Assembly (NCBI GenBank): GCA_000403315.2
Contig: KE159636.1
Location: 3,149,604-3,213,603, forward strand
DNA length: 64,000 nt
DNA from: Lachnospiraceae bacterium A2
GTDB lineage: Bacteria > Bacillota > Clostridia > Lachnospirales > Lachnospiraceae
Direction of reading: 5' to 3'
The notes beneath the pieces were generated by a model that saw only the letters and a program-made list of their open reading frames with translations, made no database searches and was not told where the DNA came from. A program made the position numbers and the translations under genes. Shown piece after piece: positions 1 through 9,642 of this stretch (position 1 is its first letter; each line of letters begins with the position of its first letter).

Positions 1-86
1 CCTGCAATGACATCAACGCCAGACAATGATAATCCTTTCGTCAACCCGCCAATCCCACAAAACAAATCAATTGCTGCACATGGCAT
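1..86 (-). CDS. DNA (cytosine-5) methyltransferase, N-terminal fragment cut by window edge
   Basis: The minus strand reads an open frame from ATG at 86 to the window edge. It encodes MPCAAIDLFCGIGGLTKGLS followed by LSGVDVIA. The DLFCGIGGL stretch is motif I (S-adenosylmethionine-binding loop) of the C5-cytosine methyltransferase family. A GAGGTGAT ribosome-binding site lies 4-5 bases before the ATG. It is the third C5-MTase in the locus, 122 bp downstream of the SMC-like ATPase and in the same direction, so it may be the next gene of the same island. Catalytic motifs IV-X lie outside the window, so activity and specificity cannot be judged. Confidence 0.85.
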   Translation of the reverse strand, partial: MPCAAIDLFCGIGGLTKGLSLSGVDVIA

Positions 87-208
87 TAATATCACCTCTT
101 TTTCCAGCCATTTCTTCTTCCGTCCATTATAAATTATATCAATTCTGCCGTCAATTGCATATTTGTTTAACTATAACTATTCAAAATCACCTGCCTTTCT
201 CCCCTGCC

Positions 209-3200
209 CTAATCCGTTTTTTTCCATGTAACAGCTTTGCTTTCTGGTAACCGTATAAAGCAGGAACTATAATATTCATCGCTCAATTTTCTCTCTAAAA
301 TCTCAAAAATTTTTTCATCATGGGTAGACATAATAATTTGGCAATCACCTGATTCAAGTATGCTTCGGATTAAATCCGCAAACCCGAGAACATTCATATC
401 ATCAAAATGCCCAATAGGGTCATCAATAAATATTGTACGGAAACCCAAATCTTTTGCTATTAGAGCCCTGCTAAAAAAGGAACTGAACGCTACTGTATTC
501 AATTGCGCTGTGCTGAAATACCATTCAGGACGATAGGAATCAGTATGTTCATCCTTATCCTCACGTACATGGATACATAATTGCGGCTCTTTATTATCAT
601 TAAAAGACAACTCATATTCCACATTTTTCATAAAATCATGCGGGTCAATCTTTTGAAATATTTCGTTCATAATAGACTGGTCGAAATACTCCTTTAATCC
701 TGTTTCTAAAACCTTCTTTTTCTCTTCGAAAGCTTCCCTTGCTTGTTTTTCTTTTTCCTTCTGTATCAGACGCGCCTTTTTATTTTCCTCTAACTCCTGA
801 CAATATGTTCTATAATTTTCAAAATAGTGCCGTGCACCTTGCTCCTCAGAAATCTGCTCTAAAATTTCTTTGCGTATTCCAAGCTGTTCCTTTTGCTCTA
901 CCCAATTATTGAAACAATTTTCTACCCCTTCTTTTGAGAAATCCTCAAAAATACGATATCTTTCCTTTATTTTCTTCGATTTTTCTATCTCTTTTAACTG
1001 CTGGTTTTTTTGCTCCACAGCAGCCGTTAAATCAAGATTCTCCACATCCCTATATGCTGCTCTTTTCTCTTGAAAATCTTTTTTCTTTTCCATATGATCT
1101 TTTAAAACATCCTTTTTCTCCTGTAACAAAGCATAGAAATTAAAATCATCTGGTTGTTTCATCCAAAATTCAATATAGCTATATGTTTCTGGATTTCTAA
1201 CTATTTTGTTCTTTTTTTCCTGAAATTCATTCATAACCAATCTCGTGCTATCAACTAATTTTTGGGTGGATTCTTTCATCTCCATTGTTCTCTTGCAAGT
1301 ATTTTCCAACTGCAAGTACTTTTCTTCTTGCTCCTTTTTCCAAACCTCCAGTCCTTGAAAAGTCGATTCTTTTAACTGTATGCCCTTTTGCACGAACCAA
1401 AGTTCCAACTGGTTCTGTTGGTTCAAAAGATTAACTCTTCTCTCGCCAAACATTTCAATGGTATCTATACAGCGTTGCTGTGCTTCCTCCAAATCATTAA
1501 TCGCTTTTAAGATCCCTGAAATTTTTTCTTCCTTTAAACTTACACATTTGCTATAGAAATCTTCATACATACTTGATATCTTTTCTAGCTCTGAATGAAT
1601 CTCCTCCATTCCTTTTTTCAGTGTACCGTCACTTTCTGTCTGTACATGATTTATGCGAAAGATTAAATCCTCCCAGCTATCAAAGGACGTCTGGCAAAGA
1701 GGGCATTTGCTTACATTTCTATGCATATTTAAATACTCCCTGCCTTTTTTGCAGATTTCTTCTATCTCCTCAGCTACCTTCTCCTGTTTTAATATTTCTT
1801 CTTGGCATAACTGCATTTGCATTGACGCCGCCTTGTAACGTTCCTCAAATTCAGATAGCTGCTTCCTCCTCTCATTATCCAGCACATATCGTATACCTTT
1901 TATATCCTTAAGCTTTAATTCCTTAATATGTTTGGGAAGTTGAAATGCTAAAATTTCTTCTAATATCATATGCCTTTTATCTATAGACTCCTGATGTTGT
2001 TCATTTGCCTTTTCTGCCGCATTATATTGTTGCTGTAGTTCTTTCCGCTTTTGATTGTTTTCCTCCAATTTTTTTACTAGTTTCTCTGCTGCTTTATATT
2101 CGCCTTCTTCTAACCGTAAAACGTTTCCCTTCTTTCCTTCCGCATCTTTATTTTCTTCTGTAATTTTCTTTAACTCCGTTTCAAAATAGTTCAAGGATAT
2201 TCCTAGCTCTTCTAACTGTTTCTCAATGTTGCCATATTCTTTACATTCTTTCCCTACCCTGTCAGCCCCATAGTTTTCAATGCTTTGCAAAAACCCTAAT
2301 TCTTTCTGGTATTTAGTGATTGCCGTTTTATTCTCGCTATCACTCTGCAGCAAAACATCCAATTCCCGTTTCCTTTGTATGCGTGCTTCCAGAGTTTGCA
2401 CAGATTTATTTAATTCATCTATAGAATTGATAATCATAAGATACCCATCCAGCCCACCATCCAAAACTTCTCTGGCCAAGGCAATATTTTTTTCAAAATG
2501 TAATATGTCCGTGCCCCATAATCTGCTGTATTTCTTAGCCTGATTTATTAACATATCATATTGCCCTACGTCTGCCTGTTCTTGGAATATCAATTTTAAT
2601 TCTGGCTCTACAAGCATATTATATCTATCAATCAACTCAAACAGGGTGGTAACAGAAACTTGGTTTTCAGAAAGTTCCTCCAGCTTTGTTCTAATTCCAG
2701 TATGATCTTTATCCAAACCATTGCTCTTTTCCTGCGCAGCTTTATAAATTCTGTGGACATTCTCAAAATTTTCCCTTTCCTGTTTCAATGGCGCCGCACT
2801 GCCCACCCATTCCTTATACCGCCCTGTCGCTGACCTTGCAGAAATAAAACCATCAATTTTGTCATGCGGAAGGATAACTTGATCCCATTTCTCTTTCACA
2901 TCTTTCGTTCCTGTAATTTCTATTCCTTTTCTAGGGGCATTTGCCCTTATATCATTTTCCCCCGCTATTACTTTCGATACATACCTCTCAATCTCTCTAT
3001 GTATCCCTCCGTCTAATCTCAACGACACAAAAGCTTCCTTGTCAGGGTTTTCCCGGTTATGGTATATGGCTCCCTCACTCTTGTATTTTTTATCCTTCAA
3101 AACTAAGTCAATGATTCTTCCAATTTCCCCTTTTAATGCAAATTCTACGCCATCAAATAAACTGGTTTTTCCTACTCCATTTTTTGCATATATTACAACA

Positions 3201-3730
3201 AAAGAAGCTGCTGCCTTCCTACAGTCCCTAAAATCTACCGTTACATTTCCAGCATATCCCCGAAAATTTTGCAGTACCATACTTTCCAGCTTTGGTGATG
3301 GCTTAGTGGATATCGACGAATTAATACGAAAAATTTTATTTTCTATCTCTTGCAATTTTTCTTCCAAAGTACTTGTGTTTTCTTCGAATACATACTTTTT
3401 CGCACAAAAGGAATCACTCTCTATTTCATTTCTTATTTTTAAGTCCATCTTTTCAGATACAAAGATACAGAAATAAAAGTTGCTTTTCTCAATCATTCCT
3501 TCCAACTTGCTTTGATATTTCAAAGCAATATAATACATTACTTCTTTCCAATTTTCCTCAAGTTCTCTTTGTGTCTGATATACTTTAATGAAAATATGTG
3601 AAAAATACGATTTTATACATGATGCACCAACATCCATTTTTCGTGTAAAATAATAAAAATTACTTTGTTGAAAGCCAGCATCCTGTATCCCCTGCTGGTT
3701 CCATTTGTTTAATCCCTTTATACTTCCCAT
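209..3730 (-). CDS. SMC/Rad50-like ABC-type ATPase of a defence operon
   Basis: A 1,173-residue protein with a split ABC ATPase. Walker A is at residues 182-189 (AKNGVGKT). Walker B and the D-loop lie near residue 1,100 (IFIDDPIGHFDD), followed by an STHD switch-histidine motif. Between them are long charged coiled coils broken near residue 675 by one CPLC motif, which matches the zinc hook through which Rad50 proteins dimerise. An N-terminal segment of about 145 residues before the ATPase head is not recognised. Family knowledge says such proteins hold or scan DNA ends; here the role is inferred to be the NTP-driven sensor or effector of the cassette. There is no Mre11-like nuclease next to it. 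The start overlaps the protease gene by 13 bases, so the two are probably translationally coupled. It is the last complete gene of the operon. Confidence 0.88.
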   Translation of the reverse strand: MGSIKGLNKWNQQGIQDAGFQQSNFYYFTRKMDVGASCIKSYFSHIFIKVYQTQRELEENWKEVMYYIALKYQSKLEGMIEKSNFYFCIFVSEKMDLKIRNEIESDSFCAKKYVFEENTSTLEEKLQEIENKIFRINSSISTKPSPKLESMVLQNFRGYAGNVTVDFRDCRKAAASFVVIYAKNGVGKTSLFDGVEFALKGEIGRIIDLVLKDKKYKSEGAIYHNRENPDKEAFVSLRLDGGIHREIERYVSKVIAGENDIRANAPRKGIEITGTKDVKEKWDQVILPHDKIDGFISARSATGRYKEWVGSAAPLKQERENFENVHRIYKAAQEKSNGLDKDHTGIRTKLEELSENQVSVTTLFELIDRYNMLVEPELKLIFQEQADVGQYDMLINQAKKYSRLWGTDILHFEKNIALAREVLDGGLDGYLMIINSIDELNKSVQTLEARIQRKRELDVLLQSDSENKTAITKYQKELGFLQSIENYGADRVGKECKEYGNIEKQLEELGISLNYFETELKKITEENKDAEGKKGNVLRLEEGEYKAAEKLVKKLEENNQKRKELQQQYNAAEKANEQHQESIDKRHMILEEILAFQLPKHIKELKLKDIKGIRYVLDNERRKQLSEFEERYKAASMQMQLCQEEILKQEKVAEEIEEICKKGREYLNMHRNVSKCPLCQTSFDSWEDLIFRINHVQTESDGTLKKGMEEIHSELEKISSMYEDFYSKCVSLKEEKISGILKAINDLEEAQQRCIDTIEMFGERRVNLLNQQNQLELWFVQKGIQLKESTFQGLEVWKKEQEEKYLQLENTCKRTMEMKESTQKLVDSTRLVMNEFQEKKNKIVRNPETYSYIEFWMKQPDDFNFYALLQEKKDVLKDHMEKKKDFQEKRAAYRDVENLDLTAAVEQKNQQLKEIEKSKKIKERYRIFEDFSKEGVENCFNNWVEQKEQLGIRKEILEQISEEQGARHYFENYRTYCQELEENKKARLIQKEKEKQAREAFEEKKKVLETGLKEYFDQSIMNEIFQKIDPHDFMKNVEYELSFNDNKEPQLCIHVREDKDEHTDSYRPEWYFSTAQLNTVAFSSFFSRALIAKDLGFRTIFIDDPIGHFDDMNVLGFADLIRSILESGDCQIIMSTHDEKIFEILERKLSDEYYSSCFIRLPESKAVTWKKTD

Positions 3731-5208
3731 ATTCTTTCTAAAATCCTTTCCAGTTCTTTCTTCATTCGTGCTTCATCTGCCCTGCCTTGGTTCACCACAG
3801 ACATCAACTCCGCAATCCCAATGGCTGCTAAATTACATTCAGCAATCTCCCCTTTTATAATATCGAACTTCGCATTTTTCCCTTCGTTATTTGAATAAAG
3901 GTTATGGAATTTTTGCTCTATTGCTACCTTCGAATGATATCCTTTCGTTATATTGCGCAAAACCTGCCTACATTCATACCTCCTGAATTGGATACTGAGG
4001 TTAGAAACCTTCCTGCTGTTTAAAACGAAAATCGTTCCATTTTTCATTTTCCCATCTTTCCCAAAGTATTCTTTCTCAATCAATTCACCAATAACGCTTT
4101 CCGTATTTCCCTCGGTACAAAGATAAACCATCTGGACAGTATCTTTTCCACATGAATCTGGCATCTGCAAAACCGGATGTACGAGCCCATCGGCTGAAAC
4201 TCCCTGTATCCCATACAAAATGACGGCTTTCTTTAATTGCCCAACCCAAAAATCATCACAAAAATTCCGGTTACCTTCACATGGCAATTCTATTTCAGTA
4301 TCATCCATAAAGTTTTCTGGATGAAGTTGGTGTCCTTCTATTAAATCCTCTGAACAATTAATAAAAAAATCCATCTCTTTTTCGCGTGTTCTGGGGAACT
4401 CCTCTGCTGCCATGTCCATATAAGGCTCAAATGATTTTGGGCAATCCTGCTTTAACCCAAAATATCCCATTACGTCCATGATTAAGCCAGATGAACTTGC
4501 CCAAAGCATATTCCCTGCCGACCTATCGCCAAATTCACATGAAATAAGCCCCTTCAAAAATATACCCCTGTTATCAATCCGAAACAGCCCAGTACCGGAA
4601 AAACAGGCCATATAACTTTCCCTTGTAACACTTCTTTCCAAAAAACCTGTTTCATAAGCAACGTTAAATTTTTTTATCCCGCCCTCTATATTATCTATTT
4701 TTCCACATATCCCTTTTTTACCAGCCATAATACTGGCATGTTCCTTTTGGGTTTCCCTATCTGCTGATTCAGGAAATCCCCATCCTTGCAATTCTTCTCC
4801 TACTCTCTCACATTTTATGCTGAAATGCCCGATATCCTTCATCCATTCTTTCCATGGCAATACAACGATAGCAACATCATAAACATATTCCTTGTCCTTG
4901 CCAATATATTGCGGATGAATATAGGTTTCCCCCTCTTTCCCACTTGCCTGTGCTTTTTCTTTTACCCAATATGCACAGACCTCCATTGCCTGCGCCTTTC
5001 CGCCCCCATCAGAGCACCCTAAACATAAAGAGATATCTTTTTTATTTTCAAAAAGAGGAACCAGTACATGCGCTGCCGTAAAAAGCAATGGTAATTCACC
5101 TGATTGCCGCAAAAACAGTACCCCTGAACCCTTAAGATTCCCATAATCATCAAGTGCAATCCGTACAGAAAATCCATTTATTTCTTTATCATACTGCCCA
5201 CTCCCCAT
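3718..5208 (-). CDS. trypsin-like serine protease with unknown C-terminal domain
   Basis: A 496-residue protein. The first 250 residues fit a chymotrypsin-fold protease: TAAH with His47, YDVAIVVLP with Asp111, and FSGTG with Ser204 as nucleophile. The residue two before the serine is Cys rather than the usual Gly (ACFSG), which could alter the oxyanion hole. There is no signal peptide, so it should act in the cytoplasm. Residues about 270-496 form a second domain that I do not recognise, possibly for partner binding. The gene overlaps the MBL gene upstream by 20 bases and the ATPase gene downstream by 13, so the three are built as a unit. A defence role (cleaving a host or partner protein on activation) is inference from context. 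Confidence 0.82.
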   Translation of the reverse strand: MGSGQYDKEINGFSVRIALDDYGNLKGSGVLFLRQSGELPLLFTAAHVLVPLFENKKDISLCLGCSDGGGKAQAMEVCAYWVKEKAQASGKEGETYIHPQYIGKDKEYVYDVAIVVLPWKEWMKDIGHFSIKCERVGEELQGWGFPESADRETQKEHASIMAGKKGICGKIDNIEGGIKKFNVAYETGFLERSVTRESYMACFSGTGLFRIDNRGIFLKGLISCEFGDRSAGNMLWASSSGLIMDVMGYFGLKQDCPKSFEPYMDMAAEEFPRTREKEMDFFINCSEDLIEGHQLHPENFMDDTEIELPCEGNRNFCDDFWVGQLKKAVILYGIQGVSADGLVHPVLQMPDSCGKDTVQMVYLCTEGNTESVIGELIEKEYFGKDGKMKNGTIFVLNSRKVSNLSIQFRRYECRQVLRNITKGYHSKVAIEQKFHNLYSNNEGKNAKFDIIKGEIAECNLAAIGIAELMSVVNQGRADEARMKKELERILERIWEV

Positions 5209-6304
5209 AGATCTTTAGCCCCTCCTTCACTGTTACGCCATTTTCATCTGGCAAAAATAATTCCAGATGGTTTGTAGTTAAAAATCTTTTTTTATCATTG
5301 CTTGTAAAAAATTTTCCATGATATGCAATTTCCCACCAATCATAATTACAGAACAAGCATACTTTCTTTCCTTCTGCATTTTTTAATAAATGCGCAATTG
5401 TCGCTTTATTTGGAACTTTCTGCCTATGTCCATTTGTGCTGAGCATATATGCTTCCGTTTCCAAGTTTTTTATCAACATGTCAGATGTATTATTTCGGCT
5501 GCCATGATGTGAAAGTTTTACGACATCCACATGATACGGCATTTGTACACCCAGTTCCTTAAGCCCCCTCATGCACGCTGCCGGCTTGGCATCTGCTAAA
5601 AAAGCAATCCGTATACCTTCATATTCAAACAAAAATGCAATAGATGCTTCGTTATTTACAGAAGAATCATACCCTAACTTATCCTCCATAAGTACCATCA
5701 AGTCATCTTGCACCATTTCTAAATTTGTTGTGTACGATAACACATCATTTTCTTTACAATAAGGCTCCCAATGATTTAGAAAACGCTTTAACTCATCTGA
5801 TCCTGGACTAATAACCTTCACACATGCATGTTTATCCCAAAACATTTCCATGCCAGAAACTACATAATCCACCACTCTGCCTGATATCCCTTTTTCTTCC
5901 AGTAAATCCATAAAAGCCACAGCTTCCCCAATCCCATATGCTCCCGTAAACTTCTTCCCTTTTACTTGATCTTCAGCATACCTGCCTACCCTTTGTTTTT
6001 GCTCACGGGAAATTCCCCGGCAAGTATTAAACAAGATACGTTTTACAACTTTCTGCAGCATGTCTGCTGGGACTTTTCCAATACCTTCAACTGCCCCTTG
6101 TAAATGGTCATAATCAATATGTGTCAGCACAAGCGCTTCTATCTTTTCTCCATGGCTGCCAATCCATTCAATAATTTCTGCATACTCAGCTCCACTATCT
6201 TTTGTTCCACCATCAATTAATATATTTGCATAATTTCCATCATCTCCATATCTAACCCAAATAAAGTCCCCTTCATCCGCTGGAAGTAAATAAATGTTAA
6301 CCAT
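5189..6304 (-). CDS. ComEC-like metallo-beta-lactamase fold hydrolase
   Basis: A metallo-beta-lactamase fold protein of 371 residues from the ATG at 6304, which has a GGAAGGG ribosome-binding site. A GTG at 6400 overlapping the upstream stop is in frame but would add 32 residues ahead of the fold. The metal motif is LTHIDYDH, the H-x-D-x-D-H form typical of ComEC-type members, with a second motif LSHHGSRNNTSD further on. Family members cut nucleic acids or phosphodiesters. It has no membrane part, unlike ComEC itself. It lies between the restriction enzyme and the protease. MBL enzymes paired with proteases are known from some NTPase defence systems, so an effector nuclease role is plausible but not shown. 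Confidence 0.85.
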   Translation of the reverse strand: MVNIYLLPADEGDFIWVRYGDDGNYANILIDGGTKDSGAEYAEIIEWIGSHGEKIEALVLTHIDYDHLQGAVEGIGKVPADMLQKVVKRILFNTCRGISREQKQRVGRYAEDQVKGKKFTGAYGIGEAVAFMDLLEEKGISGRVVDYVVSGMEMFWDKHACVKVISPGSDELKRFLNHWEPYCKENDVLSYTTNLEMVQDDLMVLMEDKLGYDSSVNNEASIAFLFEYEGIRIAFLADAKPAACMRGLKELGVQMPYHVDVVKLSHHGSRNNTSDMLIKNLETEAYMLSTNGHRQKVPNKATIAHLLKNAEGKKVCLFCNYDWWEIAYHGKFFTSNDKKRFLTTNHLELFLPDENGVTVKEGLKIYGEWAV

Positions 6305-6396
6305 AAAATCCCTTCCTTCTGTATTTAAATGGCATACAATCGACATAATATCACTGTTCTTTGGCAACCTTATCCATTTTCTACCCTCCTTCTGTA

Positions 6397-9300
6397 TCAC
6401 TGCGGCTCATTTTCAAACAAGCTCACTTCCCCATGCAAGATGGGCAGAACAATATCATCTAGCCTTTTCACACACTTCTCGTGTGTAGCTATCGTATTAA
6501 GAAAGTCCAACAGTCGCTTCATATCATCTTGTGTAAATGTACAATGAGTAAAATCATAAGAATTAAATTTCAGCCACACCCCTTTAATCACATCATACCC
6601 TGAAATGTTTAGTTTCTGCAAAGAAAGAGGACATGGCAATGCAATCGTCGAATTCCCATCGGTTAACATCAGTTGCTCCGCGTTTTCATCAAAGGGGTGC
6701 TGTAAGTTCTTTAAACGAAAATCCTTAGGCACCTTTGAAATCAATAATTCATAATCATATCCAAGAACATTTTCGGGCGAATAGCCAGACTTTTCCAATT
6801 CTGCGATTTCTTTCCCTAACTGAACAACGCTATGAAAGATTTTCTTATCAGCCACGATAGGAACCCTTGCTCTTTTATCTGACTGATTTACTGTAAACAA
6901 GGCACCCTCAAACTCATCCAAATATACTTGGGAACACAGTATAGCATATACATAAAAAACAATATCCTTTGCGGCAGCATTATACGGCTTTTCAAACATA
7001 GAGGAAATATGATGTAATACATCTGGCGCGATATTGGAAACCATGCCAGTTCTTTGCTTGTCAGGAAACTGGTTCATATAAATGTGTGAGTTGCCGCGCG
7101 TACACATATCATTATCTGGATAATACCAGCAAAAAGAAACAAACTGTGACAGTGTTGGATTCAAATCCTTAGGCGCATGTGCCATCGCAAATCCTATTGT
7201 TTCCTCATCTTCATATGCTCTAATAATTTCCGGACGCAGCCTTGTTCCACCTCCTCCAATTTTACTGTATCGACGTAACATATCCTCCCATAGCAGAACA
7301 TTTGATATAAGAAACGGACGAAAAGAATACAAATGTATATTTTCCGTAAAAGTATGATCCATAGCTGCCCTGTCTTTACACTGGTTTAGTGCACTTTGGA
7401 AAGCAATAATCTTTTCCTCTTTTGGAGGCCTATCCTGCTTGGCAAACCATTCTCTCGCACCTTCCACACCATTAGCAGCAATCTCTCTGCTCCTTCTCTT
7501 AAGCATAGGGGATTTTACATGGGTAAAAATCGCTGTAGGCGCTAATTTTATTCCAGAGCAGTGGTTAAGGAATATTGCGTTTTGTTGATTTTCCCCGCTC
7601 ACAGGCCAAAACCTTGCATACATCTCAGTATTGAATGGTTTTGCTGGCGCAAAAGACACACTATCAGGATCTAGTGGATACTCCTCAAATTTTGACACTA
7701 TACTCCGGATATCCCCATTAAGTTGCTGTTCTTTATCTAATCGCAGACTGTGTGAAAAATCGCTATAATGGAATTTCGTGATCGCCATTTCCTGCGCATA
7801 TTGCCTTGAAAGAATAAGAACAGCCCTTCCCTGCAAAGTATGGAAAAGACTATCGCTTCTCGCGCCTGTTCTTGCATCGGCATCAATTGCAACTGTCCAA
7901 ATATCAGAGAAATGATTGCATAAATATTTCCTTGCATACTTATATGATTCAGCCTCCAGAAAAGACAATGGCACTACAAGCGCAAGCACCGAATGATTAT
8001 GTGAGTCAAGAAGTTTCTTGCAACTCCACCGCAAAAACTGCATGAACGGATTATTAATCTGCTTTTGGATATTCTGACGGCCTTTCCTTAATTCCACAGG
8101 CGGCCGGAAATCTTCCATAAGACCATTGATAATTGAGAAATCATCTGAAATATTTTCCCGCAGTGTATCAGAACAAGGAGGATTCCCAATCACAAGCCTT
8201 ATTGGCAGCGAAGACATCCTATTTGCCTGAATAAGTTCTCTTCCCTCAATAGAAGCTTCATTGGCTTCCCCACTGAATACACTATTATTGAGTGTATTCG
8301 CAAGAATGATATTAACATTATTATGCCGTTTCCCACTTTGTTTTTCTAACACTGCCATCCTATAGTTCGCAAGCATATATGGTGCTGGAAGAATTTCAAT
8401 TCCGCAAAGATTGTACAAACCATCTCCGGAATCCTGCTCTATCAATTCCTCCATAAATGAACCTGTTCCACAACAGGGATCCACAATAGTGTTTCCATCA
8501 TCATAAATGCTTTTTCCAGAAAAATTTACGGACACAACATAGTTTGTCAACTTAACAACAAAATCAGCCAAAACCTTTGGCGTATAATATGCCCCAAAAT
8601 CAAACCTAGATTTTGCATCATATTTTGAAAGGAATAGCTCAAAAAGCTGATGATAATCTGGATTCATCAACTGTTGGTCTGTCATTTTCACAAAGGACAG
8701 AAATTTTATGCACTCATCAATCCACCGATTAATAAATATGCTCTTTTCTCCATTCTCTCGAAGATAAAGCATAAGATTTCGGAAAGGAGCCAATGCCTCA
8801 CCCTCCGACAAATCCTCTTTTATGTAAGCATTTATTTTTCTTTCCTTCTCTGTAGGGGTATCATCTGAAGAACATAAAACTCTATGCGCATACAAAAGAC
8901 AAAACATAATAACTTGTGCGGTAAAATCAGCGAATACCTCGTTGGTTCTTAATTTGGGGTCATTATGGTTATATACAAGCTTCCGCATCCCCTGCAGAAG
9001 CTGAATCATATCGCACTCTTCTTCATTCATCGCTTCTTCCATAGGAATATTTGCAAATTCCAAAATATCATCCGCAAGCATCCTTGTACGCACTGCCACT
9101 AACTCAACAAGTTTTGCCTCATTCACCTGCTGAGGCGAAGGAGCCCTAAAAAATTCCCGCATATACAACTCAAAACGCGGGTCAACCGGCTGCTCAGACC
9201 AATCCCTTGCTCCCATTCTATCCTTGTTGATCACCGAAATAACTGTTGGTTCTCTGTCCTCATCCATGCAAAACACAAAATCAATGCCATCCGTAATAAT

Positions 9301-9642
9301 CAATTTATGCCCGAGTGTAAGGTACTTTTTAATCTGAGCCGCATATGGTACAGAATCAAAAGGTTTATTAGAGAGCCCTTTCCCTTCGATATACCCGTAG
9401 ATTCCCATCGTATCTTGATTATGGATTCGCCAATCTGGACGTCCTACCCTACCCTGTGTGGCTGGCTCCAGAATAACATCAATATGCTCATTAGGGCTAA
9501 ATTCCTTAGCCAGTGACTTCTCCATTATATCTAACGGCATCCTGTATGAAAGTTCCGCAGTATATTGCCCGCTACTAGATGCATTTCTATATTGTTCTTG
9601 AAGCTCTTTCAAATATCTCTTGATTATTGTATGATATGACAT
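6397..9642 (-). CDS. single-chain nuclease/N6-methylase, Type ISP/IIG-like restriction enzyme
   Basis: A 1,081-residue protein with, in order: an N-terminal PD-(D/E)xK nuclease (GRPD with Asp70, then YIEGKG with Glu86 and Lys88), a helical spacer, an N6-adenine methyltransferase core (motif I DPCCGTGSF near residue 387; motif IV GNPPC near residue 485), and a C-terminal part like the specificity domain of Type ISP enzymes. I see no helicase motifs, so it is shorter than LlaGI-type Type ISP enzymes. Motif IV is NPPC, where active N6-methylases usually have an aromatic residue in the last position. The methylase may therefore be weak or inactive, with the neighbouring C5-MTases protecting the host. 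Its ATG overlaps the previous stop as TGATG. Confidence 0.85.
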   Translation of the reverse strand: MSYHTIIKRYLKELQEQYRNASSSGQYTAELSYRMPLDIMEKSLAKEFSPNEHIDVILEPATQGRVGRPDWRIHNQDTMGIYGYIEGKGLSNKPFDSVPYAAQIKKYLTLGHKLIITDGIDFVFCMDEDREPTVISVINKDRMGARDWSEQPVDPRFELYMREFFRAPSPQQVNEAKLVELVAVRTRMLADDILEFANIPMEEAMNEEECDMIQLLQGMRKLVYNHNDPKLRTNEVFADFTAQVIMFCLLYAHRVLCSSDDTPTEKERKINAYIKEDLSEGEALAPFRNLMLYLRENGEKSIFINRWIDECIKFLSFVKMTDQQLMNPDYHQLFELFLSKYDAKSRFDFGAYYTPKVLADFVVKLTNYVVSVNFSGKSIYDDGNTIVDPCCGTGSFMEELIEQDSGDGLYNLCGIEILPAPYMLANYRMAVLEKQSGKRHNNVNIILANTLNNSVFSGEANEASIEGRELIQANRMSSLPIRLVIGNPPCSDTLRENISDDFSIINGLMEDFRPPVELRKGRQNIQKQINNPFMQFLRWSCKKLLDSHNHSVLALVVPLSFLEAESYKYARKYLCNHFSDIWTVAIDADARTGARSDSLFHTLQGRAVLILSRQYAQEMAITKFHYSDFSHSLRLDKEQQLNGDIRSIVSKFEEYPLDPDSVSFAPAKPFNTEMYARFWPVSGENQQNAIFLNHCSGIKLAPTAIFTHVKSPMLKRRSREIAANGVEGAREWFAKQDRPPKEEKIIAFQSALNQCKDRAAMDHTFTENIHLYSFRPFLISNVLLWEDMLRRYSKIGGGGTRLRPEIIRAYEDEETIGFAMAHAPKDLNPTLSQFVSFCWYYPDNDMCTRGNSHIYMNQFPDKQRTGMVSNIAPDVLHHISSMFEKPYNAAAKDIVFYVYAILCSQVYLDEFEGALFTVNQSDKRARVPIVADKKIFHSVVQLGKEIAELEKSGYSPENVLGYDYELLISKVPKDFRLKNLQHPFDENAEQLMLTDGNSTIALPCPLSLQKLNISGYDVIKGVWLKFNSYDFTHCTFTQDDMKRLLDFLNTIATHEKCVKRLDDIVLPILHGEVSLFENEPQ

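Noticed and set aside
209..3730. Rad50 proper, with a role in general DNA repair
   Set aside because: There is no Mre11/SbcD neighbour, an unmatched N-terminal segment is present, and the operon is a defence island; a dedicated system is more likely.
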